From the NCBI GenBank assembly GCA_902766875.1, contig CACXFI010000057.1, forward strand, positions 1 to 11,976: DNA of 11,976 nt, written 5' to 3'. This stretch comes from an uncultured Erysipelotrichaceae bacterium (GTDB lineage: Bacteria; Bacillota_I; Bacilli_A; RF39; UBA660). Numbering within the stretch: position 1 is the first letter of the stretch; every line of letters starts with the position of its first letter. The translations under genes were made by a program, and so were the position numbers. The notes below the pieces were generated by a model. The model made no database searches and was not told the DNA's origin. It worked only from the letters and a program-made list of their open reading frames with translations. This document shows positions 1-6,486 of this stretch, piece after piece.

Positions 1-513
1 TATGACAAAGTAGCTAAAATACTAGGATTAGATTATCCTGGAGGACCAATTATAGATAGATTAGCTAGTGAAGGTGAAGACACATACGAATTACCATTAC
101 CATTAAATGATGATTCATATAATTTCTCATTTAGTGGTCTTAAAAGTGCTGTTGTAAATTTAGTACATAATGAAAACCAAAGAGGTAATACTATTAGAGT
201 AAAGGATATGTGTAAATCATTTCAAAATAGAGCTAATACAATATTAGTTAAAAAAACTATGAAAGCATTAGAAGAATATAAAGTAAATAATTTAGTGTTA
301 GCAGGTGGAGTATCAGCAAGTAAAGCTTTAAGGGAAGAATTAACTAAAAAATGTCAAGAAAAAAACATTAATATTTCAATGCCAAGATTAAAATATTGTA
401 CAGACAATGCCGCCATGATAGGAGCAGCTGCTTATTATGCATATAAAAAAGGAATAACAGCCGATCTTACATTAAATGCCAAAGCTACAGACAATTTATA
501 TAATGTCGAATAA
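1..513 (+). CDS. tsaD: TsaD, tRNA N6-adenosine threonylcarbamoyltransferase (C-terminal half; 5' end outside window)
   Basis: TsaD transfers the threonylcarbamoyl group of TC-AMP to A37 of ANN-decoding tRNAs, working with TsaB and TsaE in the cytoplasm. The frame is open from base 1 to the TAA at 511-513, giving 170 residues against roughly 330-340 for the family, so about the C-terminal half is present. Visible Kae1/TsaD signatures are SFSGLKSAV (around fragment residues 43-51), LAGGVSASKALRE (from residue 100) and CTDNAAMIG (133-141). The Asp of the last motif (D135) matches the conserved metal-ligand Asp of the family; the HxxxH metal site would lie upstream of the window. The ATG at 208 is internal and is not a start. 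The next gene, a tRNA-Asn, encodes one of its substrates. No clear terminator separates them, but the tRNA has its own promoter. Confidence 0.96.
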   Translation, partial: YDKVAKILGLDYPGGPIIDRLASEGEDTYELPLPLNDDSYNFSFSGLKSAVVNLVHNENQRGNTIRVKDMCKSFQNRANTILVKKTMKALEEYKVNNLVLAGGVSASKALREELTKKCQEKNINISMPRLKYCTDNAAMIGAAAYYAYKKGITADLTLNAKATDNLYNVE

Positions 514-538
514 AAAAATAAAAAAAACCAAAAAACTA

Positions 539-567
539 TTGAAATATAAAAAAAATTAGTATATAAT
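539..567 (+). promoter_or_regulatory. Sigma-A promoter of tRNA-Asn
   Basis: TTGAAA at 539-544 and a perfect TATAAT at 562-567 are separated by 17 nt. Transcription would start near 574, about 15 nt before the mature tRNA 5' end. It lies just after the tsaD stop codon. Confidence 0.8.
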
Positions 568-588
568 AAAATAGTCTTTTGGATTTAT

Positions 589-664
589 GCCTAATTAGCT
601 CAGTCGGTAGAGCACTCGGCTGTTAACCGATAGGTCGTAGGTTCGAGTCCTACATTAGGCGCCA
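589..664 (+). tRNA. tRNA-Asn (anticodon GTT)
   Basis: A full cloverleaf of 76 nt with encoded CCA. The acceptor stem is GCCTAAT (589-595) with ATTAGGC (654-660), the discriminator is G661 and CCA is at 662-664. The anticodon loop is CTGTTAA (620-626) with anticodon GTT at 622-624, decoding AAC/AAU. The T-arm has the usual GGTTCGAGTCC core. U36 and A37 make it a t6A substrate. One oddity is that the outermost anticodon-stem pair is C615/T631 (C27-U43), a mismatch. Confidence 0.97.
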
Positions 665-674
665 TTAAGATAAT

Positions 675-699
675 AAAAACCCTATTAAAGGGTTTTTTA
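675..699. terminator. Bidirectional intrinsic terminator between tRNA-Asn and the convergent gene pair
   Basis: AAAAACCCT (675-683) and AGGGTTTTT (689-697) form a stem around a 5-nt loop. A T tract follows on the plus strand, and the mirror A tract (675-679) gives U residues for minus-strand transcripts. The stop codon of the minus-strand gene (697-699) lies inside the T tract, so one hairpin can end both transcripts. Confidence 0.8.
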
Positions 700-1257
700 T
701 TTTTTAAATACTTTTTTCTTATTCATATATTCTTCCATAGTTACTTGATGGTATTCTTCTGTCAAAATTCTAGTAGCTTCCCTAAAAAGCGTACATAATC
801 TGTCTTTAATATCCGTACGTTGATAATCTAATTTGCTTCTTAAATCATACATAACATTTTTAATCTCGTAGTTAAATTTTTCACAATCATAATGATATTT
901 ATGTATATAATTAACAAAACTCAAAGATATTAATTCCTCATCTCTACTTATTTTAAAATAACAAATATCATCATATTCTTCTTTTTTAAAATCACTAGAA
1001 ATCTTAACTTCTTTATCATCACCTAGAAAATGAAAGAATGGATAATATAAAGGATGATCTATATCAAAATTAAATGTTAATTCATCTTTTTCTGTATTTT
1101 CACTATAACCAGAAAAACCATAATCATCAGAATATATTAATCTATAATCTTCATAGACATCATTATTCATAATACTTTCTTGTATTATAATAGATCTTCC
1201 TAAAAACGTTAAAGATATATTTCTATCTTTATTTATATTTTGTTTAAATTCTTTCAT
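697..1257 (-). CDS. Uncharacterised protein, second gene of minus-strand pair
   Basis: A 186-residue protein that I do not recognise. I chose the ATG at 1257: it has a GGTGG ribosome binding site (1268-1264) five bases upstream. The in-frame GTG at 1266 lies inside that site and would have none of its own. The product is charged, with no signal peptide or membrane segment, so it is probably cytoplasmic. The N-terminal two thirds are rich in short beta-type stretches and aromatic/acidic residues (for example DHPLYYPFFHFLGDD). The last third looks helical and ends in a Lys-rich tail. It lies 18 nt after the upstream gene, in the same frame and separated by one TGA, so the two are almost certainly cotranscribed. 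Function unknown. It could once have been part of one protein with its neighbour, but its own ribosome binding site argues that it is made separately. Confidence 0.75.
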   Translation of the reverse strand: MKEFKQNINKDRNISLTFLGRSIIIQESIMNNDVYEDYRLIYSDDYGFSGYSENTEKDELTFNFDIDHPLYYPFFHFLGDDKEVKISSDFKKEEYDDICYFKISRDEELISLSFVNYIHKYHYDCEKFNYEIKNVMYDLRSKLDYQRTDIKDRLCTLFREATRILTEEYHQVTMEEYMNKKKVFKK

Positions 1258-1275
1258 CAAAACCACCGATATATA

Positions 1276-2199
1276 TCACTTTTTTATATTAGGATTAAAT
1301 TGCTCTAAAGTATCTATAATACCCTTAGCAAAAGAAAAATTCTCTTTATAAATAGTATCATTATGACTATATTGATTACTAAAAGCTGAAGGTTCTAAAA
1401 TAGTCATCAAAAATAAAGTATTATTCTTAAAAGTAACCCTAATAGATATTCTAGAACAACTATCTTTTGCAAAAGGAATAGCATGAGAATCTTCAGCTTG
1501 CTTTTTCTTTAATACAGCAGTCTGATCCTCCATTAGTTCATAATCTTCAATTTGATCATAAGTACATTTAATATTGTTTTTCTTTCTATCATGTAAAACA
1601 ATATTTTTGTTATTGTCTATACTAATACCAGACATAATCTTATTCAAATTTTGATAGGTTGGAACAATACCACATAAATATTTACAACGAGTTTCTATTT
1701 CATTATCTCTATATTCCTTATCAATACAAAATTTAATTAATTTGTTAACATTATTAATATAATCATTAATAATAAATACAATTTGATTAAAATTAACATA
1801 TTGAAATGTCAAAGATTTTCTTATTATCTCAAACAAATAAATTTCATTATATTTAACAATTTTATAAGAGTAATCATTAATAAACCATATCCACCTATTA
1901 GTACATATCATATAATATTTATCACCGGTTCTTTTTTCTGTAATAACAAATGCAAATAAATATGTTTCCCAAATAGGTATAACATTAGCTAAAAACTTAG
2001 AACTTTCGTCAGTTAAATTAGGACACAAATTTTTCAACTCTTGTGCCCTTCCTGGTATAGCATCTTTTTCCTGGACATCTAATTTAATCATATTTCCTAA
2101 GGTTAAAGATTTTTTAATAGCATTATCATATCTAGCCTTATCTTGAGCCATTTTCTGTGACTTACTCTTCACAAACTCAAAAAATCCCATATTCTTCAT
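1276..2199 (-). CDS. Uncharacterised protein with possible PH-like beta domains, first gene of minus-strand pair
   Basis: A 307-residue protein if it starts at the ATG at 2199. The ATG at 2208 (310 residues) sits one base from the AAGGG ribosome binding site (2214-2210), which is too close; from 2199 the spacing is about 10. The ATG at 2190 is also possible. The N-terminus is Lys-rich and amphipathic, with no signal peptide. A middle segment (YYMICTNRWIWFINDY, around residues 97-112) and a C-terminal stretch (from about residue 195: SIDNNKNIVLHDR, then YDQIEDYELMED, then a strand-rich tail) resemble the strand patterns of small bacterial PH-like modules found in DUF4428-type proteins. That resemblance is by eye and weak. 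The stop is TGA, the only one among the complete genes here. It has its own promoter, divergent from the valS operon. Confidence 0.78.
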   Translation of the reverse strand: MKNMGFFEFVKSKSQKMAQDKARYDNAIKKSLTLGNMIKLDVQEKDAIPGRAQELKNLCPNLTDESSKFLANVIPIWETYLFAFVITEKRTGDKYYMICTNRWIWFINDYSYKIVKYNEIYLFEIIRKSLTFQYVNFNQIVFIINDYINNVNKLIKFCIDKEYRDNEIETRCKYLCGIVPTYQNLNKIMSGISIDNNKNIVLHDRKKNNIKCTYDQIEDYELMEDQTAVLKKKQAEDSHAIPFAKDSCSRISIRVTFKNNTLFLMTILEPSAFSNQYSHNDTIYKENFSFAKGIIDTLEQFNPNIKK

Positions 2200-2216
2200 A
2201 ATAATCATACCCTTAT

Positions 2217-2252
2217 ATTATATATAATAACATAACAAACAAAATCCGACAA
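2217..2252 (-). promoter_or_regulatory. Probable promoter of the minus-strand gene pair
   Basis: On the minus strand, TTGTCG (2252-2247) precedes TATTAT (2229-2224) by 17 nt; an overlapping TATAAT lies at 2222-2217. The first option would start transcription near 2217, leaving a very short leader before the AAGGG site at 2214. Its -35 is only a few bases from that of the divergent valS-operon promoter, so the two may compete. Confidence 0.5.
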
Positions 2253-2258
2253 TATTTA

Positions 2259-2287
2259 TTTACAAATAATTTAAAATATTATATACT
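2259..2287 (+). promoter_or_regulatory. Promoter of the HD-valS-TM2-DUF2752 operon
   Basis: TTTACA (2259-2264), a 17-nt spacer and TATACT (2282-2287) fit a sigma-A promoter. Transcription would start near 2294, giving a leader of about 48 nt. No T-box is present in front of valS. Confidence 0.7.
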
Positions 2288-2310
2288 TATTATGTGTAAT
2301 TCTTTGAATT

Positions 2311-2327
2311 TTATGAATATTTCATAA
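2311..2327. repeat. Perfect inverted repeat just before the ribosome binding site of the HD gene
   Basis: TTATGAA (2311-2317) and TTCATAA (2321-2327) are a perfect 7-bp inverted repeat around TAT. The repeat ends against the AAAGGGAG ribosome binding site (2326-2333) in the operon leader. It could be an operator or a small RNA hairpin, or a chance match in AT-rich DNA. Confidence 0.4.
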
Positions 2328-2341
2328 AGGGAGTGGTACTA

Positions 2342-3088
2342 GTGGATAATAATAAAATAATAAAAGTATTTGAACAATATATGAAAAAATTTAACCTAAA
2401 TAAAAACTCTATAAAAGCCAGGTATTTTCATGCCTTAAAAGTAATGGAATTATCTGAAGATATCGCTAGCGTATTAGGTATATTTTCAGAAGAAGAAGTA
2501 ACGGTATGTGGATTAATTGGATTATTTCATGACCTAGCTAGTTTTAAAGAAACTTCATATGAATTGGATAACGATGATGAAACAAAAATAAGAGAAACAG
2601 TTGATATCATATTTGAAGAAGGACTAATAAGAAAAATAACAAGTGATACTAAATATGATAATACTATCAAAATAGCCATCTATTGTTATAACAAAACAAC
2701 ATTACCAGACAAATTAGATCCTAAAATAAAACATTTTTGTCAAGTATTAAAAGATGCGCATAAACTCGATAATTTTAGATTAGTATTAAATTACCCTTAT
2801 ATAGATTTACATATTGATAATTACCCAACAGAACTTGTTTACAATACATTCAAAGAGTTTAAAACTGTAAATAATAAAGTATCAGAGAATAATGCTGATG
2901 AGATAATAGTTGTCTTATCAGAATCGTTTTCTCTAAATTATAGATATAGTTATCAAGTATTAATAGAAAATGATTATATAAGTAAAATAATTCATTCCTT
3001 ATTAATAAAAGATAAAAATATAACACGTTTCTTTAAACAAATAGAACATGTACTAAATGGTTATTTAAAAAGAAAGATAGGTGTATAA
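2342..3088 (+). CDS. HD-domain phosphohydrolase-like protein, translationally coupled to valS
   Basis: A 248-residue cytoplasmic protein of the HD superfamily (metal-dependent phosphohydrolases). I chose the GTG at 2342: the AAAGGGAG site (2326-2333) lies 8 nt upstream, while the earlier GTG at 2333 overlaps that site. Putative metal ligands are H30 (ARYFHALKV), the signature H63-D64 (GLFHDLA) and acidic D138/D143 (KDAHKLDNF). The His usually found after HD in an NH-type motif seems absent: the equivalent segment reads AIYCYNKTTLP (112-122), so the metal site may be altered. The C-terminal 100 residues are outside the core domain and unrecognised. The stop codon ends one base before the valS ATG, so the two are likely coupled. 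The substrate is unknown; nucleotide or dinucleotide hydrolysis is a family-based guess. Confidence 0.82.
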   Translation: MDNNKIIKVFEQYMKKFNLNKNSIKARYFHALKVMELSEDIASVLGIFSEEEVTVCGLIGLFHDLASFKETSYELDNDDETKIRETVDIIFEEGLIRKITSDTKYDNTIKIAIYCYNKTTLPDKLDPKIKHFCQVLKDAHKLDNFRLVLNYPYIDLHIDNYPTELVYNTFKEFKTVNNKVSENNADEIIVVLSESFSLNYRYSYQVLIENDYISKIIHSLLIKDKNITRFFKQIEHVLNGYLKRKIGV

Positions 3089-3089
3089 T

Positions 3090-5645
3090 ATGCTTGCTAA
3101 AAAATACAACCACCAAGAAGTAGAAAAAGGGAAGTATAATTATTGGCTAGAAAAAGATTTCTTTAAATCAGGTGATTTAACAAAAGAACCATATTGTATT
3201 GTAATACCACCACCTAACGTAACAGGTAAATTACACTTAGGACATGCTTGGGATACAACTATTCAAGATATATTAATAAGATATAAAAGAATGGATGGTT
3301 ATGATACTTTGTGGCTTCCTGGAATGGATCATGCGGCTATTGCAACTGAAGCCAAAGTTGTTAAAAGATTAAAAGAAAAAGGAATAGACAAATACGAATA
3401 TGGAAGAGAAAAATTCCTAGAAGCTTGTTGGGATTGGACCCGTGAATATAGTGATAATATAAGACAACAATGGGGAAAATTAGGACTTTCAGTTGATTAT
3501 CATAAAGAAAGATTTACTCTTGATGAAGGATTATCTAATGCAGTCAGAAGAGTCTTTGTTGATCTTTATAACCAAGGATTAATCTATCGCGGAGAAAGAA
3601 TAATTAATTGGGACCCAGATGCCTTAACAGCTTTATCTAATGAAGAAGTTATCTATAAAGAGGATTCTGGAGCTTTTTATCACCTAAAATATTATCTAGA
3701 AAATTCAGATGAATACTTAGAAATAGCCACTACCAGACCAGAAACCATCTTTGGAGATACAGCAGTTGCCGTAAACCCCAAGGATACTAGATATAAAAAA
3801 TATATAGGAAAAAAAATAATTGTACCTATATGTAATAGATTAGTAGATATAGTAGCAGATGAACATGCTGATCCTGAATTTGGAACAGGCGTAGTTAAAA
3901 TAACCCCAGCTCATGATCCAAACGATTTTGAAGTGGGATTAAGACATAATTTAGAAAAAATAATATGTATGAATCCCGATGCTACCATGAATGAAAATGC
4001 CGGCAGTTATAACGGTTTAAATCGCTTTGATTGTCGTGAAAAATTAGTAGAAGAATTAAAAGAAAAAAATTTATTAATCAAAATAGAACCAATGATACAC
4101 TCTGTAGGTCACTCAGAAAGAACAAACGCAGTAGTAGAACCATATTTATCTAAACAATGGTTTGTTAAAATGAGGCCATTAGCAGATGCCGTTCTAGATA
4201 ATCAAAAAAATAAAAATAAAAAAGTAAATTTTGTTCCTGAAAGATATGAAAAAATAATGAATCATTGGATGGAAATAACATATGATTGGTGCATATCAAG
4301 ACAAATATGGTGGGGGCATCAAATACCTGCTTGGTATAAAAATGATGAAGTATATGTAGGAATGGATGCACCAAAAGAAGAAGGCTGGGTTCAAGACCCA
4401 GACACATTAGATACATGGTTTTCATCAGCACTATGGCCATTTAGTACTATGGGGTGGCCAGATAATACAAATGACTTAGAAAGATACTACCCTAATGATG
4501 TTTTAGTAACAGGCTATGACATAATTCCATTCTGGGTTAATAGGATGACATTTCAAGGATTACATTTTACAGGTAAAAGACCATTTAAGGATTGCTTAAT
4601 TCATGGCTTAATAAGAGATAAACAAGGAAGAAAAATGTCCAAAAGCCTAGGTAATGGTGTAGATCCTATGGATGTAATAGATACCTATGGTGCTGATTCC
4701 CTAAGATTTTTCTTAACCACAGGTACTGCTCCAGGAATGGATTTAAGATATGACGAAGAAAAAGTAAAATCAACTTGGAATTTCGTAAATAAATTATGGA
4801 ATGCATCAAGATATGTCTTAATTAATTTAGAAGAATTTAAAGAAAAAGATTATACCTTAGATAATCTAACAAACGAAGATAAATGGATATTAACAAAATT
4901 AAATAAAACAATAAAAGAAGTAAGAAAATCCATGGATAAATACGAATTTAATATAGTAGGAAGCACAATATATAGTTTCATATGGAATGATTTTTGTGAT
5001 AAATATATAGAATTATCTAAATTTAATCAAAACAACACAACTAAATCAGTATTATTAAAAGTACTAACAGATATATTGAAAATGTTACATCCATTTATGC
5101 CATATGTAACAGAAGAAATATATCAAAAGCTACCAATTAAAGAAAAAGAAAGCATTATGATATCTAAATATCCTATATACAATAAAGAAAATATATATAA
5201 TAAAGAAACAAAAATTATTGATAATTGCCTAGAATTTATAACAGAATTTAGAAACAAAAAACTAGAATTAAATATAGGCAATGATTATAAGGTAATAAAT
5301 AAGATAAAGAATAAAGAAGTATCTAATCTTATTGTTAATATGTTAAAATTAACAGATAAATTAGAAAATAAACCTAAATATACAACTCCAATTGTAGTAA
5401 AAGTAAATGATTTAGAAATAGATATAGATTATGATAATTCTAAAAATTTTGAGGAAGAATTAGTTTTATTACAGAAAGAAAAAGAAAAATTATTACAATC
5501 AATAGAAAGAAGAAAAAAACTATTATCAAATGAAAATTATTTATCTAAAGCACCTGAACAAGTAGTTTCCAAAGAAAAAGAAGATTTAGATAAAGAAGAA
5601 AAAAGATTACAAATAGTAGAAGAAAAATTAAAAATAAATAAATAA
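3090..5645 (+). CDS. valS: Valyl-tRNA synthetase
   Basis: A class Ia synthetase that charges tRNA-Val in the cytoplasm. It has 851 residues, close to the family norm (around 880). I chose ATG 3090 over the in-frame GTG at 3081: AGGTG (3079-3083) is 6 nt upstream of the ATG and the GTG is part of that site. Visible in order: PPPNVTGKLHLGHAW with the HIGH-type box HLGH (residues 49-52); the CP1 editing domain with TTRPETIFGDTAVAVNP (from about residue 214); the Trp-rich catalytic half with EITYDWCISRQIWWGHQIP; KMSKS at 515-519; a helical anticodon-binding domain (about 570-720); and a C-terminal charged coiled-coil arm (about 790-851) typical of bacterial ValS. All of its more than 20 Trp codons are TGG, which argues against UGA=Trp. 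It is the second gene of the operon, with TM2 following after 15 nt. Confidence 0.98.
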   Translation: MLAKKYNHQEVEKGKYNYWLEKDFFKSGDLTKEPYCIVIPPPNVTGKLHLGHAWDTTIQDILIRYKRMDGYDTLWLPGMDHAAIATEAKVVKRLKEKGIDKYEYGREKFLEACWDWTREYSDNIRQQWGKLGLSVDYHKERFTLDEGLSNAVRRVFVDLYNQGLIYRGERIINWDPDALTALSNEEVIYKEDSGAFYHLKYYLENSDEYLEIATTRPETIFGDTAVAVNPKDTRYKKYIGKKIIVPICNRLVDIVADEHADPEFGTGVVKITPAHDPNDFEVGLRHNLEKIICMNPDATMNENAGSYNGLNRFDCREKLVEELKEKNLLIKIEPMIHSVGHSERTNAVVEPYLSKQWFVKMRPLADAVLDNQKNKNKKVNFVPERYEKIMNHWMEITYDWCISRQIWWGHQIPAWYKNDEVYVGMDAPKEEGWVQDPDTLDTWFSSALWPFSTMGWPDNTNDLERYYPNDVLVTGYDIIPFWVNRMTFQGLHFTGKRPFKDCLIHGLIRDKQGRKMSKSLGNGVDPMDVIDTYGADSLRFFLTTGTAPGMDLRYDEEKVKSTWNFVNKLWNASRYVLINLEEFKEKDYTLDNLTNEDKWILTKLNKTIKEVRKSMDKYEFNIVGSTIYSFIWNDFCDKYIELSKFNQNNTTKSVLLKVLTDILKMLHPFMPYVTEEIYQKLPIKEKESIMISKYPIYNKENIYNKETKIIDNCLEFITEFRNKKLELNIGNDYKVINKIKNKEVSNLIVNMLKLTDKLENKPKYTTPIVVKVNDLEIDIDYDNSKNFEEELVLLQKEKEKLLQSIERRKKLLSNENYLSKAPEQVVSKEKEDLDKEEKRLQIVEEKLKINK

Positions 5646-5660
5646 AAAGGAGATGATAAT

Positions 5661-5999
5661 ATGGCAAAATTTTGTCACAACTGTGGGGCTGAATTAGAAG
5701 AGCAACAAGTAGTATGTCTAAAATGTGGAGTAGCTGTAAAAAGCACTACTAATGCTACCGTAGACCCTAATGCTAAATCTAAAGTAGCAGCTGGATTATT
5801 AGGAATATTTTTAGGTGCATTTGGAGTTCATAATTTTTACCTAGGATATACAAGTAAAGCAGTAACTCAACTATTATTAACAGTACTATCTTGTGGAATT
5901 CTTTCATTTGTATCAGGTATTTGGGGCCTAGTAGAAGGAATTCAAATACTAGCAGGAAGCATAACAGCTGATGCCGAAGGTAATCCATTAAAAGACTAA
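5661..5999 (+). CDS. Zinc-ribbon plus TM2-domain membrane protein
   Basis: A 112-residue small membrane protein with a strong AAGGAG site 8 nt upstream of its ATG. The N-terminus is a zinc ribbon with two CxxC pairs (C5/C8 and C19/C22). A linker (24-40) leads to a TM2 domain: a first hydrophobic segment with the signature GAFGVHNFYLGY (52-63), then a second one (about 68-90) ending WGLVEGIQIL. TM2 proteins of this type are common in Bacillota; their molecular role is not established. The gene follows valS by 15 nt and its stop TAA overlaps the ATG of the next gene (TAATG), so synthesis of the two membrane proteins is likely coupled. Confidence 0.92.
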   Translation: MAKFCHNCGAELEEQQVVCLKCGVAVKSTTNATVDPNAKSKVAAGLLGIFLGAFGVHNFYLGYTSKAVTQLLLTVLSCGILSFVSGIWGLVEGIQILAGSITADAEGNPLKD

Positions 6000-6364
6000 T
6001 GAATAGATTAAAATATATTTTAATTATGTTTATAGAAGGAATAGTATATTATTTAATTTTTATAAAAAATATTACTATTCCTTGTCTTTTTAAATTGCTA
6101 GTAAAGATACCTTGCCCAGGTTGTGGCCTAACCAGAGCATTTAAATCTATATTAGATTTAAAATTAATAAATGCCATTAAATATAATATATTATCAATAC
6201 CTTTATTTATATTTTTAATAATATCAAATATACTATTTATAATAGATATAATAAAGAAAAATAATAAATCTTCAATTTTTATCAAAAGAATAACTAAACA
6301 TTACAAATTACTATTACTATTATTATTAATCACAGAAATAATAAATATTTATCACCATGTATAA
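5999..6364 (+). CDS. DUF2752 family membrane protein
   Basis: A 121-residue membrane protein. The motif IPCPGCGLTRAF (37-48) is the hallmark of the DUF2752 family (CPxCGLTR), whose function is unknown. The two cysteines C39 and C42 form a CxxC that could bind metal or form a disulfide. Three hydrophobic segments are visible (about 4-22, 64-84 and 102-117), with a Lys/Asn-rich loop between the last two. Start and preceding stop overlap as TAATG, and no separate ribosome binding site stands out, so translation probably depends on reinitiation after the TM2 gene. As I recall, TM2 and DUF2752 genes occur side by side in other bacteria, which fits a joint membrane function. It is the last gene of the operon. 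Confidence 0.88.
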   Translation: MNRLKYILIMFIEGIVYYLIFIKNITIPCLFKLLVKIPCPGCGLTRAFKSILDLKLINAIKYNILSIPLFIFLIISNILFIIDIIKKNNKSSIFIKRITKHYKLLLLLLLITEIINIYHHV

Positions 6365-6367
6365 ATA

Positions 6368-6393
6368 TTTTTTTATTATTCATAATAAAAAAA
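6368..6393. repeat. All-AT 12-bp inverted repeat after the operon
   Basis: The arm at 6368-6379 (T7 then ATTAT) and its complement at 6382-6393 are perfect, with a 2-nt loop, starting 4 nt after the DUF2752 stop. It has no G/C in the stem and no T tract downstream on the plus strand, so it is at best a weak terminator. It may protect the 3' end of the operon mRNA or be chance. Confidence 0.35.
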
Positions 6394-6456
6394 AGTTTAC
6401 AAAAAATGTTAAATAAAAAAATAAAACATTAAAAAGTAATTAATAAATAACAAATG

Positions 6457-6465
6457 TGCTATAAT
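6457..6465 (+). promoter_or_regulatory. Extended -10 promoter of the NodB deacetylase gene
   Basis: TGC followed by TATAAT (6457-6465) is an extended -10 element. The hexamer 17 nt upstream (TAATTA, 6437-6442) is a poor -35. Transcription would start near 6472, a few bases before the GGAGG ribosome binding site (6477-6481). Confidence 0.6.
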
Positions 6466-6486
6466 AAAAATGATGTGGAGGATTAA

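Noticed and set aside
208..513. A separate 101-residue gene starting at ATG 208.
   Set aside because: The frame is open upstream to base 1 and encodes TsaD motifs (SGLKSAV) before this Met, so it is an internal codon.
1255..1290. Mycoplasma-type code (UGA=Trp) joining the two minus-strand genes.
   Set aside because: Trp codons in ValS, ThrS and NodB are all TGG and no conserved gene has an in-frame TGA, while a UGA-Trp genome this AT-rich would use mainly TGA.
589..2252. Integrative element inserted at tRNA-Asn.
   Set aside because: No integrase, no direct repeat of the tRNA 3' end and no mobility gene is visible; only the gene pair's orientation suggests insertion.
2288..2341. A T-box or other riboswitch in front of the HD-valS operon.
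   Set aside because: The leader is only about 48 nt and contains neither the T-box consensus nor a terminator hairpin.
4165..4440. Minus-strand open frame inside valS, and similar ones at 5779-5988, 6049-6285, 7658-7888, 9793-10109 and 10725-11162.
   Set aside because: They lie antisense inside well-supported genes, have no ribosome binding sites I can see, and have compositions expected from mirrored AT-rich codons.
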